Counted from the stretch's first letter, positions 1 to 12,092 are shown. The stretch is DNA of 64,000 nt from Ornithodoros turicata (GCF_037126465.1 NC_088206.1:9585187-9649186); one strand, 5' to 3'. Notes: generated from the sequence alone by a model not told the origin. Numbers and translations are program-made.

Positions 1-227
1 GAAGCCGAACGTGGTGGCTTGGAGCAGAGCAGAGCAGAGTGGGAGTACTAACTCACGTGACTTCCGCTGTTTCCCTCGTGGTCAAAACGACGACGACGCG
101 TAATGCAGAACATGGCAGGCATGGCGGAACAGAAACACTACTCAGCGGAAGCTCGCGCGGTCACGTGACCGGAACCCAAGCCTATCGGGCAACCGCTCCG
201 GCGGCGTTGTTGCGAGCACTCTAGAGC

Positions 228-352
228 GCTCTGAGTTCCCTTAGAAGTCGGCCCAGGACGAACATTCCCCAGCGCGTTAGTCGTGACGTTGCCCACCTCT
301 GTCAGGCCGACAACGACCCTCTCGCCATAACCCCCACCACCAACAACAACAC
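228..352 (+). mobile_element. SINE 3' body fragment (family C)
   Basis: GAAGTCGGCCCAGGACG, a purine/pyrimidine stretch, then GTTAGTCGTGACGTTGCCCA and a CAACAAC-rich tail match the segments at 50385-50530 (plus) and 34600-34700 (minus). It has no tRNA head here. The GGCCCAGGACG core is shared with the tRNA-headed SINE at 30386, so the families are related. Confidence 0.6.
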
Positions 353-420
353 CACCTGAGTTGAAGGAAAGAGCTCCAAATGAACCATTCGGATGCAGTC
401 AGAGTGCTCTGTTCCGACTA

Positions 421-953
421 CACTATAAGAAAAAAAGGAGTAAAACGGGGAGTAATTGCAGCGTCTACTCCCACAGTCTGCCAATTACTCCCCATTTTAG
501 TCCCCTAACCCGACATTTAGTCCCGACATTTACTCCCCAGGACTGCAAATTGTCACTAAACTTCGCGAATGGTCCCCTGAATGCAACAATCTAGGTAAAT
601 ATGTGCCCTTGGTCAATTTGAACGACATAAGGCTGTATAACTCAGCCAACATAAGAATTTTCCAGCCACACAGAGTAAGGAACAGTTAGTGCATCTTTCT
701 TCGCAAATTGTGCCCTAGTATGGCGCAAGATTTTATATCATTCGATATATCACGGTTGACGATTTGCTTCAAAGTATTTTCATGCATGCACACCAGTTAT
801 GTACATGGGACTCTTACAACAGCGCGTGAAATGCAGTTTCCACCCTGTGAGATTCATTTACTCCCGTGCATTTACTCCCGAAAGGGACTATTTTTTGTGG
901 CAATGCATTTAGTCCCCAAAAGGAGTAAAAGTACTCATTTTTTTCTTAGAGTG
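421..953. mobile_element. CACTA (EnSpm)-like MITE
   Basis: The left end is CACTATAAGAAAAAAAGGAG and the right end is its imperfect complement, TTTTTTTCTTAGAGTG, flanked on both sides by TA. The 5'-CACT...AGTG-3' ends are the hallmark of CACTA elements. Repeated words TTTAGTCCC, TTTACTCCC and GGAGTAAA crowd both ends, as subterminal transposase sites do. No coding capacity remains in 533 bp. Confidence 0.7.
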
Positions 954-959
954 TAGTCG

Positions 960-3900
960 AAGATGAAACGTCGCTCCAGAGCGCTCTAGAGCGATCGGAA
1001 GCAACCAGTCGAAGACACCATTAGAAGGCTTCTGATTTACAGTTCCCTAAAAAAAAAAGCTACCTAAGGTAGCCTATTACCTCTCTGGTTGCGCAGTAAC
1101 AATACACCGCATTTTGTAAATATTAATATAATAATATTTTGAAAATGTTCATTGTCACCTCAGTGCTCCTCTAAGACCCAGCCCAGTACTGAAAGTATGA
1201 CAAACCAAATAGGACCATAAACCAACAAACGAATAAAACCTTAATGTAAGCACACAAAAAAAAAAAAAAAAGAACGAGAGGGAGAAAGGTTGGACTGTTG
1301 CACTGTTCTACGGTCCCTTCAAATCATTCCTAGCATTCTTGGGATATTATTCCTACTAATTCGCTCCTTTTAACAGATATCCTCCAGTTGCCCGCGCAGA
1401 CATACCTTTATCTCCCTTACAATGTCAGTGCTTTTGTCTTCCAAATGAGCTCCTTACATAATCTGTTTGGACTTTCACACACAAAGAGATAACGAGGTTC
1501 ACATCGGATGCATTGCTTTTAGCGTTTAATCAAACGTACTCTGAATTTCCGTCCCTTACTCGAGTCAAGATCATCAGTATTGTCTCTAGTCCACTGATAG
1601 GTCTGTGACAAGCCTCTACATGGTAAACAGCTGGTACGATAATTTTAGCGAGGGAAATCATTGATTTATGCTTGCTGCAAATGCAGGAGTTGTAGACGAT
1701 GTACAATTATTGTCACATTGTGCAGAAGTCTCATCTGTTTGCGGTGACAGCATGCAGATATCAGTCACCTTTACTATTAGCGCAATGCTCTCAGTTGCAA
1801 GTCTCAAGTTTCACCTATGCCTATGCTGGGCACAGGATACGATGCAGGACAATAAGGTATCCTTTCCTGCATGAAGACGACGAGGTTCCACGGAACTATG
1901 AAACCTGTTTGTATAATCAATGGTACATAAACGTTAATAAATAACTTTATTTCAGTAAAAAATCAATAATAAAAACTGTCCAAGCGTGAAATACGCTCTA
2001 GCGCGGAACAAATACAGAACAGGGGTAATTTTGCGTAGCTTTTTCGAATAATCAAATAAAAAACTATATTCAGAACTTTCCTAGAAGAACTTTTACGTCA
2101 TAAGCTTTGTCATAATTACGGATGAAACAAGGATATTGTCAACGTGTTGGCCGTGTAAGGCATTTGCCACGAAAACAGCATCTGACCCTCCGCATGAGCA
2201 AACCACGAGGCCGTTATGAACTCAGTCAGTTATACTGAATGTACTCCGTGCTTCGTGAAGTACATGGAAATCTATGAAACGTGTCTTCAAAAAATAGAGG
2301 CACTAGTATCAGTACGAGAAAAAACGCAGTCCCCTTCTTTTAAAAAAATCCCGTAGAAAGACACGATTTTGTTTTCAGTCGTACTGAAAGCAAAAGCAAC
2401 GACTCGAAAAACGGGTCCGACGCCAGCGTAGCGCTCTGTATCACTATTCGCGCACACGATTAGATTTCATGGCCCCTTCATGGTCACCCATCCCATCTCG
2501 TATGGCGACGAGTACGTCCTCTGTGAGATGTCAACGGCATTTTCTCGCGCCACATTTCCTCTCCCTCAGCCTCCCCGTGTATGAGTAAGCGCGGAAACTG
2601 GCAAACATCCAGTGTAGCTGCTCGGGGCTCCGCTCGCATTTGGTGTCGAACAACACGACGATAGTACAGCTGTGACATACGGGTACGTGTAGCTCTGTGT
2701 TTCCACCAACTTTGCTTCTCTACGTACAAGCTTCCTTCGTGTTATTTCTGCATTCTTTCTATACGAGGCTTTAAGGGTGGCGCTTGCACTCTCAGATAAA
2801 TGGTATAATTACTCACGGCTCACTGCGACTGTTCGGCTATAGCTGTCGCTCGTGAGATTGTATAGAAAAATATGAATCAAGTAAGCATACGATACTGGAG
2901 GATGGTGTAGAATTATTCAACGAGGAGGACGGCATAGATGCAGGCCAGCTGCCGGACGGGGCCCACGAAGAACACAGCCCGAGCATGGGCAGCAAGCAAA
3001 ATGCCGACAGCTCGAGCTATCGTCTGTGTAGCCCTTGTTTGTTTGCTACATAAAAGCAGGTCGTGTTCTTCGTGGATTATTGAACGAGCACACTTTTTTC
3101 ACTGTCAGTGTTTATGTGTAATGATAGCACTCTTTCGCCTCAGTGTAACTTAACTAAAAGTAAGCGTAAAAATGCATTGTAAAAGAGAAAACAAACCCAA
3201 TAGATTAACAAAATATCAAGGCCAGATGTGGAAGCCGATTTGTGTCTGTTGCTGGTTTCCTCCTCCAATGTCTATAGTTTCGGATTACACCCCACTGGTA
3301 TAGAGCCACTGGTTTCGAGGTGGGTCATAGGCCGTCGCAGAAGCCCATAAGGTGGGCTAATAAATCGAGAGCAGACAGAATTTTTAACTTTAGAATTTTT
3401 AATATACACATTTTTTCTATTTAAAATTTCGCAGTTTCACGTTTTAAGCGTTGCAGTGCGACCATTTATATGCGACAGAATGAATTGCCAGTCACAAGTG
3501 CGAACCTATAAAGCTGCAGAGCCCAAAGTGGCAAATTTTATCGACCTGATTGTAGAAATTGAAGTTTCGACATTGCTATTTCCGTTTCCTCTTATCGAAC
3601 CACGCAGATGTCTCGAAAGGCAGGAAATGCCTACAGACATCTGTGTGCATAGTGGAAATTCTTGGACATGTTTACAATTGGAAAATCGAATCGCCTATGG
3701 GTCGGGCGTTTGCTCGGACAACAACACGGTTCCTTGCAGAGTCAAATTTGCTTGTCCTGTGCTACCTTTGTTCGAGGAAATACCGTGAGGTACTTGCGAA
3801 GGAACAGACTTTCTCTGCCTTACTTTGTTGCTCGCGCTACAGAATTGAATGAGTGAGAGTTGGATATGAAATTGAATGGGTGGAAGTTTAATTTGGAACT

Positions 3901-4680
3901 GAAACTGAATCAGTGAGGAAGACTTCTATAGGGCGCTGTCAAAGTACTTCCCTGCGAAAATACTCTCAAATAAAACTGAAACTTTCCCAACATGCTGCAT
4001 ATATGCAGATTGTTCCAAATTCGAAAGATTTCAGGACTTGAAAAATCGCATTATTATTATTGTTATTATTATTATTATTATTTTTCAAGCGCTACTTTAA
4101 TTTTTGGGAACGATTATGAGAAGGACAACTGCACCCGGATTGCGTCACCTTGTGTGGAACTAACTACCAACTAGGGGTGAAATTATTTTTATATAAACAT
4201 TATCGATATTTTCTTTTTCAATCATGTTCAATGTAACGACGTTCTAAATATATAGAAAATTTAGACTTCGATTTTATAGAATACCAACAACGATATGTGT
4301 CGACAAGTATTGAATCATATCTACACAGCATCGATATTTGCAATCGATGCTTTCGTCGATGCTTCTCAATATTTTGTACTGGATCCGATTTATCCATATT
4401 AAACAGTCCGATATTTTTGCATATACTTCATCATGAAGAAGAACAGATTTATTCGCTTCCAATCAGAGGTAGTAAGTGATAAGAAAAATAAACATGAATG
4501 AAATGTGAACAAAGACCAAAGTAATAATTTATAAAAAATAAAAAGTAATAAATAGTATAAGTTTACTGGTATACTACCACTGCACCGCATCCTCTTTATG
4601 GCTGCACACTGTTGTCTTCCCAGCACTGTCTTCATTCTGCACTGACGTTCTTCGTTTAATTTTTTCCGACCGCACAGCGC
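960..4680. other. Intergenic stretch with no supported gene
   Basis: It is AT-rich and low in coding signal. The longest open frame (3456-3788, 110 codons) overlaps two other frames on the same strand and resembles nothing I know. An A-run lies at 1257-1271 and a (TTA)n run at 4050-4083. From about 4170 a truncated hAT-like end (TAGGGGTGAAATT, then ATCGAT words to about 4350) is seen, without a partner end. Confidence 0.5.
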
Positions 4681-4691
4681 AGACATCCAAT

Positions 4692-4802
4692 ATGACGGAC
4701 AACGATGGGTTCGTTGACATGAGGGCGATATTGGACGCCATGGATGACACTTCCAAGGCCGAGATGGCTGCATCGGCACCGCAGAAGACATATAAGCTAC
4801 AG
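4692..4802 (+). CDS. Candidate first coding exon of the RNase III-like gene
   Basis: The exon opens with ATG at 4692, reads 37 codons and ends CAG|GTACGA, a good donor in phase 0. The peptide is acidic at first (MTDNDGFVDMRAILDAMDD) and ends QKTYKLQ. No stop interrupts it. A pyrimidine-rich stretch followed by CAG lies just upstream (4680-4682), so this could instead be an internal exon whose ATG is not the start. The phase-0 end matches the phase-0 start of the candidate exon at 10422. The TYKLQ ending resembles the lead-in to the N-terminal helicase of Dicer proteins, but that is a weak, short resemblance. Joining it to the RNase III exons is inference from strand, order and phase. It could belong to another gene. 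Confidence 0.4.
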
Positions 4803-5731
4803 GTACGATAAGATAAAGGAGTCGCCTTTGACACGAACTTATAACGTACACGACAAAATGTGTACGGCATTAGGATCCATTCCTTGACATTTGGTCGGAC
4901 TCAGGTACCGAATCGCTCAACAATGCGATCAAAATTTGAAGTACACCGCTATCTTCCTGGAGCTGTTGGTATTTCCACTTGTGGCTACGCTACGAATGAA
5001 GAGTAGGTATCAGTAGCCTATAAGAAAAATAGAACAACTGTCCGTGTGTACCCCAAAATGAATTTCGCTGCGGAGAATGCAACGAACCAGGAAATTAAGT
5101 TTTTTATCGAAGGGTGCGTTTATGCTGCTCAGAATATTTTATTAACATATAATTATCCAATTACACAAGTAACTGCCCATGCTTGGCAGAGATCCCCGTT
5201 CGGGAACAATGTCCAGTTTTTGATGACGTCATACGAGAATAGTCTGGAATAAATCGTGAAAATACCGCCAAGTGCGAAAAGTGGGAAACCATCGGCTCCT
5301 CCTCCAATTGAATTTTGTTAGCGAATATAATACATAATAAATAAACAAATAAATAACATTTCGATCCTGAGCATGAATTCAGAGTGGCAAACATTGGTAC
5401 AGGGGCGATGAATTTAAAAGTTACTCGTCCTTTATTTATTTACTCATTTATTAATCGTATTTATAGCGCCTTCCCAGTGTTTTCTCCGACATGTCCCAGT
5501 GGTGCACGTGACGAGAATAAGCGGACACATATTCTACACATTTCGCATTTGCACCGCGAAACAGCGGCGGTTAAGAATAGGGTATCGTACGTGGACAGAT
5601 GGAGAGACGACAGCAGGAAGGAATGGGAGACTTACGTTAGTAAGCGCCCTGGTCCGACTTCTTGGAAACCTCCGCCCTCCGAAAAAAAAAAAGAACAACA
5701 AACAAACGGCGCCCGCACCCCCGCCGGGTGC
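4803..5731. other. Presumed intron stretch with a SINE tail fragment
   Basis: Nothing is recognised in most of it. At 5575-5665 the reverse complement of the SINE B tail is seen (CTCTCCATCTGTCCACG on the minus strand, then a proline/cytosine-rich stretch). The 135-codon plus-strand frame over it is antisense to the SINE and is not a gene. Confidence 0.45.
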
Positions 5732-5853
5732 GACTCATATGGCCCAAGTGTGCATAAGGCCCAAGTGATCAGAACGCCCAAATGTTCATAAGACCCGAAA
5801 AAAATTTGGGCCTTTTGAGCATTTGGGTCGTATGAGAAGGGCAGGGTAAGGTG

Positions 5854-6738
5854 CATAGGTGGGGAAGTTACTTTTATTTTGTAGTGCACTACCGTTACTC
5901 ACTACTTTTTTTCATAAAGTAACGCGTTACGTTATTCGTTACTGTTGAATAGTAGAAAACTTGTTACTAACGCCGTTACTTCTGATAAGTAATGCCGTTA
6001 CTTTTGCATTACTTCACCAGTTGTCCTTATAATATGTACTATTTTTGGTTGAGTCACATAAGTGCATTCCGCAAATCAATACAAGCTATGTTGGGCACAA
6101 ACAAGGGCCACTCATGAACACAACTTACATGTAGGGTTCAAATAGGGTTGAAGTTATTCAAAATTTTCGTATGTGAGCTTCGCCCGTTTGGCTGAGAGGA
6201 CGCCTAATGACCAGTGTGTGTGCTCCTTGTCAAGGTTTATAGAGACGGTCACCTTTTATCTCACAGAGTACAAACCCAACTATTATCCATTAACCGTTAT
6301 TAACCATTAATCTAGAGGGCATTTTTCTGACGTTTTTTGCCCCCATTCCTCCGAAAAATACCAGAGGGAGTGTAAAATAGAGGTGGTAAACAGAGGTGGT
6401 AAACAGAGGTGGTAAACATCTCAACCAGGGTAGGTCAATAACCCTTCTTTTGCGTTCTTCGTGTGTGCCGATGTGACCTTGTCATTGTTGAAGATGAATA
6501 GAAAAAATCGAGGATTTTCCAGGATTCTGCAGGCACGGTACTCGCTCAAGCTTTCAAGTTTAGACGATGAAGCAATGTTCCCGAACACGCAGTAACGCAT
6601 AACGCCGTTACGCGTTAGTTATTAAAAATGTAATGTCGTTACATTACTCATTAGTTTTCTCCTAAATCTAATGTGTTACCACATTTCACTACCCAAATGT
6701 AACGCACTACTTTGTAACGCGTTACAGACCCGCCTATG
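5854..6738. mobile_element. hAT-type MITE family H1, copy 1 (885 bp)
   Basis: The ends CATAGGTGGG / CCCGCCTATG are inverted. The flanks are a perfect 8-bp duplication, GTAAGGTG (5846-5853 and 6739-6746). Removing the insert restores the left arm of the surrounding composite element to the form seen in its right arm, which proves the insertion order. Both ends carry many GTAACG/CGTTAC words. A sister copy is at 45546-46441. No transposase. Confidence 0.9.
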
Positions 6739-7336
6739 GTAAGGTGTCCAGAACGCCGAAATGCCCAGAAGGCCAAAATATTCATATGGCCCAAATGGTC
6801 ATATGGCCCGAAAACCAGGAGGGAAGACTAGGAGTGAGCTAGATATTGTATTTTCTTTGCACATATGCACAATATTAATTAAATGCTGAATGCGACAGAG
6901 GAGAAAAAGGTAACTGAACTAAAAACATTAATAAAAGCACTGAAATGAAGAAACAAATTTTCAAGGAAATATGATATAAATGTGACAAAAAGTAAAATAC
7001 AAATAAATATTGAATCCTTACAGCGTTCAATATTTTGCTCGGTACAGATTGGTAAGCTCTGTGCCTAATATATTTATTGAACAACTAATTCGTTTGCCGC
7101 ATTAAAAACGCATTGTTTGTGTTCACGTGAGATGCGCGCTGCAGAAGGAGCATATTCCACCGACCGAGTGCAATTGTCCAAAATGAGCACTGCTTGATGA
7201 ACATAATAGATCTCAGTCCCGAGCAAAATACCAAGCCGTAGCGATTCTCTGCAAAGTGTGGAATTCCTGCGCAATCACACCTGAAAAGCGATTTTACAGA
7301 AAAATATTCGCATATAACTCGCAGTGACAAAAGTAC

Positions 7337-7500
7337 CGCGTTTTCCTGTGTACAAGCCCCGTTATATATAAAAAAAAAAGTTCTCTGAAGAAGTCCTGCG
7401 CAGGATGATGACGCGCATATGATGCCATTAGATGACGCGCAGGACTTCTTCAGAGAACTTCTTTCAATATATAACGGCGCTTATACACTGAAAAATACGG
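7337..7500. mobile_element. Fold-back element
   Basis: Two arms of about 60 bp pair: TTCTCTGAAGAAGTCCTGCG at 7381 and its complement at 7437-7460, extended outward by GTTATATA / TATATAAC and CGTTTTCCTGTGTACAAG-like ends. The loop is about 35 bases. It lies inside the composite element. Confidence 0.75.
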
Positions 7501-7699
7501 TCGAAAACATACACTGTTTATGAAAAAATGGCTAGGAAGCAAGCGAGCTGGTGAAGATGATGCATAATGTAAAACCCCCGAGACCTCAGAACAAAAGAAC
7601 AAAACAAAAAGAACAGAACAAAACAAAACCCCAGAAGAAAACCTCAGAACATCAGTTCTTTCATGTTCAACAGTTGCCGCCAGCGTCGATCCCGTCGTA

Positions 7700-7955
7700 T
7701 GAAATCTATGAATGTGTGTATGAGTGAGCAAAAATGCAAGAGTGAAAGGAGGATGAGTGAGAGAGAGTGGCTGGTTTGTCCCTTCAGATGACGCACCCTG
7801 GAAGTCGCTGAATAGGCGTGTTAGCTTCGCTCAATTGGTAGAGCCCTGGACCTGCAATCCAGAAAATGTGGGTTCGAGTCCTACAGCTAGCTAACCTTTT
7901 CAGTGACTTTCATCGTTAATTTCTTAGGCAAATTGAGGCTTTGTATGTGTTTGTC
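7700..7955 (+). mobile_element. tRNA-derived SINE A, tandem unit 1
   Basis: The head at 7820-7891 folds as a tRNA cloverleaf: acceptor GTTAGCT/AGCTAGC, D arm with box A GCTCAATTGGTAGAGC, anticodon stem CTGGA/TCCAG with loop CCTGCAA (anticodon TGC), and T arm with box B GGTTCGAGTCC. It is flanked upstream by a conserved leader (GTCCCTTCAGATGACGCACC) and downstream by TTTTCAGTGACTTTCATC. It resembles tRNA-derived SINEs reported from ticks (for example Ruka), but identity is not checked. Confidence 0.75.
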
Positions 7956-8019
7956 CCTTCTATGTTGTTCCAGCCTCAGAACATCAGTTCTTTCATGTTC
8001 AACAGTTGCCGCCTGCGTC

Positions 8020-8270
8020 AATCCCGTCGTATGAATGTGTGTATGAGTGAGCAAAAATGTAAGAGTGAAAGGAGGATGAGTGAGAGAGAGTGGCTGGTTT
8101 GTCCCTCAGATAACGCACCCTGGAAGTCGCCGAATAGGCGTGTTAGCTTAGCTCAATTGGTAGAGCCCTGGAGCGGCAATCCAGAAGATGTGGGTTCGAG
8201 TCCTACAGCTGGCTAACCTCTTCAGTGACTTTCATCATCACTTCGTGTTGTGTCTGTCCTTTCGTGTTCC
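8020..8270 (+). mobile_element. tRNA-derived SINE A, tandem unit 2
   Basis: This is a direct repeat of the preceding unit with a period of 322 bp (tRNA heads start at 7820 and 8142). The cloverleaf at 8142-8213 has all four stems; the anticodon loop is GCGGCAA (anticodon GGC). The leader and tail match unit 1. The tandem arrangement suggests unequal exchange or insertion into the same site. Confidence 0.75.
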
Positions 8271-8470
8271 CTAGAATCGGGGTTTTACATTATGCATACA
8301 CTGTTAGTCTTTCTTTCTGGTTTTCGGGCCATGTGACCATTTGGGCCTTCTGGGCCTTCTGGACACCTTATCCTGTCCTACTCATTTGACCCAAATGCGC
8401 AAAAGGCCTAATTTTTTTTTCGGGTCTTATGAACATTTGGACGTTTTGGTCACTTGGGCCATATGAGATA

Positions 8471-11400
8471 TAACCCCCCGCCCAGTCATAAGCGTGACCT
8501 TGAAGTTACCTGCTACGAAATGCATGCGTCAACCCAGGCACGTCACCGGTAGGACATCTACTCCGCCATATGACGCCGAGACGTGGTATACGGCGACACA
8601 GTCACACAGGTTGCTTGCGTCGGGGCCGAGAGAGAAGAAGCAGTCCTCGAGGACCGTGACCATCGTTAGATGGCGGTGGCGCTACAACGTAAAGGCCAAG
8701 GAGTAAAAGTTTCGTTGTCTGTGGACGGGCACCGACACTATACGTGATAAATCCTCCAACACAAAAGCCAACGGCCTTCAGGTGCGCTACTGATGGCAGT
8801 AACATTGGTATATGCTAGAGCATTCTTAGCATGTCCCAGCAGTCCGCTCATATTTCCCTCCCTCGTATTTCATTCAGACCAGTAAATTTCTCAGTAGAAT
8901 TTTGCGGCACGTATAACGCGTAGCCTGTCTTCGTTTGCTTGCGACCAGGCCTTATCTCACCGTATTTACTACATCATCATCATCATCAACACGTTTCGTC
9001 GGCTGTTTCTCCCGGATACGGTGGGACGTCTTAAAGCAGTGATGTAAACGAATAATAATAATAATAATAACAACGATGAAGATGATGATGATGATGATGA
9101 TAATAATAAAAACTATTCAACAAACTCCCAATGTTTCTGACGCAGTAAGGTCTTCGAATACATTTTACATACAAGTACGGGTACCCGTTGGAGCTAACGG
9201 TATGTGTCAATATCAACTACGAGGCGTTCTATATTACATTAAATGGCCCAAACGAAAAAAAAAAAAAGAACTAGATGAGCTCTCTCTATAGATTGGAGAA
9301 GTCTGGAAGTCTGCGAGGCTTTGTCTTTGGGCGTCGAATCTACTTTGGAGGCCTTTAATTAATGACTGGCTTACCAATTAACTTGATTAACTGACATATA
9401 ACTCGCAGCTAAATTTGAATAAAGGAGAACATTAATTTAACCAAAAAACACCAAACTGCAACGTCAAAAGTGTTACGTTAAGTTTCTTGAGTGAGAGGCC
9501 ACGATCGGAAAGACGAAAATTCTGAAACCGGAAATTCTAAATCAAAAAGGGATGACAGTGGCGACGCAGTCAGGCGAGGCTACTCAGCTTCCTGTAGTTT
9601 GGCGACATATAAACATCAATAGCAAATAACAAAACAGCGGAAGCACCCAGACACAGCGCCCAGATTTAGTTAGTTTTTTTTTTTTTTTAGCATTTTGACG
9701 TACTACCTAGGGCGCACATAAACTACCTTGTTGAGTTGGGAGCTTGAGTTTGAACGTGACAAACAAACCCAAAAAAAAAAGGAGAAAAATACTTTTTTTA
9801 GTGTGTCTTCACACTGGCAGATATGAAGGGAAAACCTCAGCGCAAACTCGTTGGACATTCATTTCCTCATTCTCGTCAGCGCCGCAATGGTTGATCATTT
9901 TAAGAAGACCATGCTCCCACCGAGGCAGCAAAACGTGCGCAAGCGGTGATCGTGATGTGGTAAGAAAAAAAAAGGGGATGACTTGGTAGCCAGCACGGCA
10001 GAACGTTCCCTTGGCTAGACCGTTGAGAGACGCGAACCGGGAGAGGGCGCAGCGGAAGACGAAAGCTCTTGCCAATTGGTCTTTTTTCGTTTTTTTTTTT
10101 TTTTTTTTGTTTATCATTCGGTGTCCTTTACAGCCGAAAGCGCGACAAATCGCCGCCCCACAGGCACGCTGGTGGGACAGCGCGACCTGTCCGGACATCT
10201 GGTATATCGGAATATTTTCCCAATCGTCCACGTTACAATGCCGTGCGTACATTACGACACAAACGATATTTATGTTGTGTATACGATTAAATGTTTATTT
10301 CATCGTATGGTACGTATAAAGGTAACGTTCGTTACTCGATCGACCAATTGTGGCTCGCAATTAATCATGAGAAAAATGTTTCTCGCTATTTTCAAAGGCA
10401 TCGCCAAGGGTGCATCCTCAGGGAAACGGTACAACCAGCGTCGCAGACAGCCCTTCATCTGGTAAGCACCTGACACGACAGTGAAGCCAGCAGTCTTTTT
10501 TGTACAACTTCAGCATTGACAGTGTCACTGCATCGAGAGATAAGAGTAAAGCGGTAATCGCGTACGGCGTGTTCTCGACGGAGAAACCGCGAAAACTCAG
10601 CGATGATGCAAGGTATATCTAAACAGGTAGCGTAACTCCCATTGGCCCCTTCTTCGTCTTCAGAATGACGCCATGATAGAGACCGCCAGCGCCATCCATC
10701 CGTTGCGCGGACGACCACGATTGTAAATAAATGACGTCAGCAGTATGAATAATAAGCAGTGCATGATTCCCTTCAGTTGCGTTGTATTCTGCTTCCCTTT
10801 TCCTGACCGAACCATACTAATCATTGATTTATCCAGACCCCCCTACACCCCCCAAAATCTGCAGGGGACCCCCTAAAATTTTGTGAGATTGCATAATATT
10901 TCGGCGAAAGCATGTAAAGACACTCCCTTGCAGATTCTTTCCTTCCTTCTTTCTTCCTTCCATGCGGTCCTTCTAATCTCCTAACGTTGCCCTGGTAATG
11001 TCTGACTTATCGCTTTCTTCATGAAACAAAATCGCCAATGTACGACGCGAAGGACTAGTCACGGCGAAGACGCGTTGCAGAGCGGCCACGTTGGCGAAGC
11101 ATAAACACGAAATAGGAAGCACAAGTGACACGTCACATAGAGTTCTGGTTGAATCTGCCTATTTTGGCGGAGCTGTCTGGGTTGCTCCCTGGAGCGACCT
11201 TGGCTCGAATGCCGCTCCGAAGCTCCCATTGGAAGACTCCAGAACTGTTCCCAATCTGCCAATCGAACAGACTTGCTCTCGGCGGAGCAACAAAATTTGC
11301 TTCGGAGGCGCTCCGAATCTGCCATTGGAATTCAACAACAGTATCAATTCGAAATACGTACTGCAACACGGGATGCATTGCGTTCATCTGTTCACACGTG

Positions 11401-11972
11401 TTAATCTTGTTTTACAGCTCCGAGATGTGAACGTTGCTCCCTGTTTAACTCAAAAAGAATACGAACTCCATATTACATTGCACGGATACAGCAGTGACGC
11501 ATGCGCAGGGGAGCAGGACACGGAAACGTATTCGGGTGGTAGATGATATCGTATATGTGCACCAGCGGGGCAGCAGGTGGTTTTTGCTACATTGAAATTA
11601 TGAATAACCTATTAGTACACACACACACACACACGTTATGCCAATGTTGTGAAGTTATTTTGTTTACGATCGTGCCTCTACTACCAACACCCAGGGTCGC
11701 TCGCGCCTCCTGATGATGGCCTTGCCGATGGGTCTGATTTGGTATTCTCGCTTCTTTTCGCTACCAGTTTAGATATACCTTGGGTTATGCGTTCAACGCA
11801 GAAAACAATACACTTCGATCGGTTGTCTGCGTTGAGCGCACCCTTGCGGCGACCGAAGGGGGTGACGCTTGGCAATTTTTACGTCAGGATGAGAGCTAAA
11901 CTGCAGAGTGAGGTGTCTCTCTCAGTGCTGTACGATAGCAATTCTATTTATTTCTCCCTCGTTCTTTTGCAG
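8471..11972. other. Presumed intron or intergenic stretch with no supported gene beyond the 40-bp candidate exon
   Basis: Microsatellites are at 9052-9115 (AAT then ATG units) and 11617-11634 (CA). A- and T-runs occur near 9257, 9675, 9770 and 10085-10108. The 147-codon minus-strand frame at 9809-10252 is a product of the T-run (a lysine block) and is not believed. The 11091-11546 frame is open for 151 codons but shows no recognisable domain; its sequence repeats a CAATCTGCCAAT-type word, suggesting a repeat. Confidence 0.5.
10422..10461 (+). CDS. Candidate 40-bp exon of the RNase III-like gene
   Basis: A pyrimidine-light acceptor (cctcag) precedes 10422 and a strong donor (G|GTAAGC) follows 10461. 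In the only frame that fits both neighbours it encodes GNGTTSVADSPSSG, a low-complexity linker. It starts in phase 0, matching the exon ending at 4802, and ends in phase 1, matching the start of the exon at 11973. With it, the five exons total 777 nt, exactly 259 codons including the stop. The exon is so short that a chance match is quite possible; transcript data would be needed. Confidence 0.3.
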
Positions 11973-12092
11973 GCGACAACACGTCGCATCCTACATTTAC
12001 TCTCAAAAAGGATCTTGTCATGAAGCTGGAAATGGTGTTTCCTACTGAGTTTGTTACAGAATCTCTCGGAGGATATCAATTCAAGACCAAAG
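11973..12092 (+). CDS. RNase III-like gene, exon with N-terminal part of the RNase III domain
   Basis: Acceptor ttcttttgcag and donor AAAG|GTATGT bound a 120-bp exon, phase 1 at both ends. Only one frame is open. It encodes 39 residues ending GGYQFKTK plus a split Gly. Read across the splice to the exon at 15833, it gives YQFKTKGILLRALLHRTY, which lines up with the first helices of Dicer's second RNase III domain (the YRFKNKxYLLQAFTHxSY pattern). The agreement across the junction is good evidence that both exons are real and adjacent in the mRNA. The 3.7-kb intron after it contains a 249-bp inverted-repeat element starting 19 bp downstream of the donor, and several larger transposons. Confidence 0.72.

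Larger units (their letters stand above)
5732..8470. mobile_element. Composite element with ~200-bp terminal inverted repeats
   Basis: The left arm (from CTCATATGGCCCAAGTG at about 5734) and right arm (ending CACTTGGGCCATATGAG at about 8467) are inverted copies. The match continues inward through TTCATAAGACCCGAAAAAAA and GGTAAGGTGTCCAGAA to the GGCCCGAAAACCAG words at about 6815 and 8325. The left arm is split by a later hAT insertion (5854-6738). Inside lie a fold-back element (7337-7500) and a tandem SINE pair. No transposase is encoded, so it is non-autonomous. Confidence 0.75.

Noticed and set aside
4399..4870. Minus-strand frames of 150 and 98 codons over the candidate first exon
   Set aside because: They overlap each other in different frames, resemble nothing, and the first is antisense to the more plausible plus-strand exon.
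5384..5791. 135-codon plus frame rich in Pro, Lys and Arg
   Set aside because: It runs antisense through a SINE B tail and into the composite element's arm.
7820..8213. Genuine tRNA genes at 7820 and 8142
   Set aside because: The cloverleafs are good, but conserved SINE leader and tail sequence flanks each and the anticodons vary between copies, so they are SINE heads.
9809..10252. 147-codon minus-strand frame with a lysine run
   Set aside because: The run comes from a T-homopolymer and there is no domain or codon signal.
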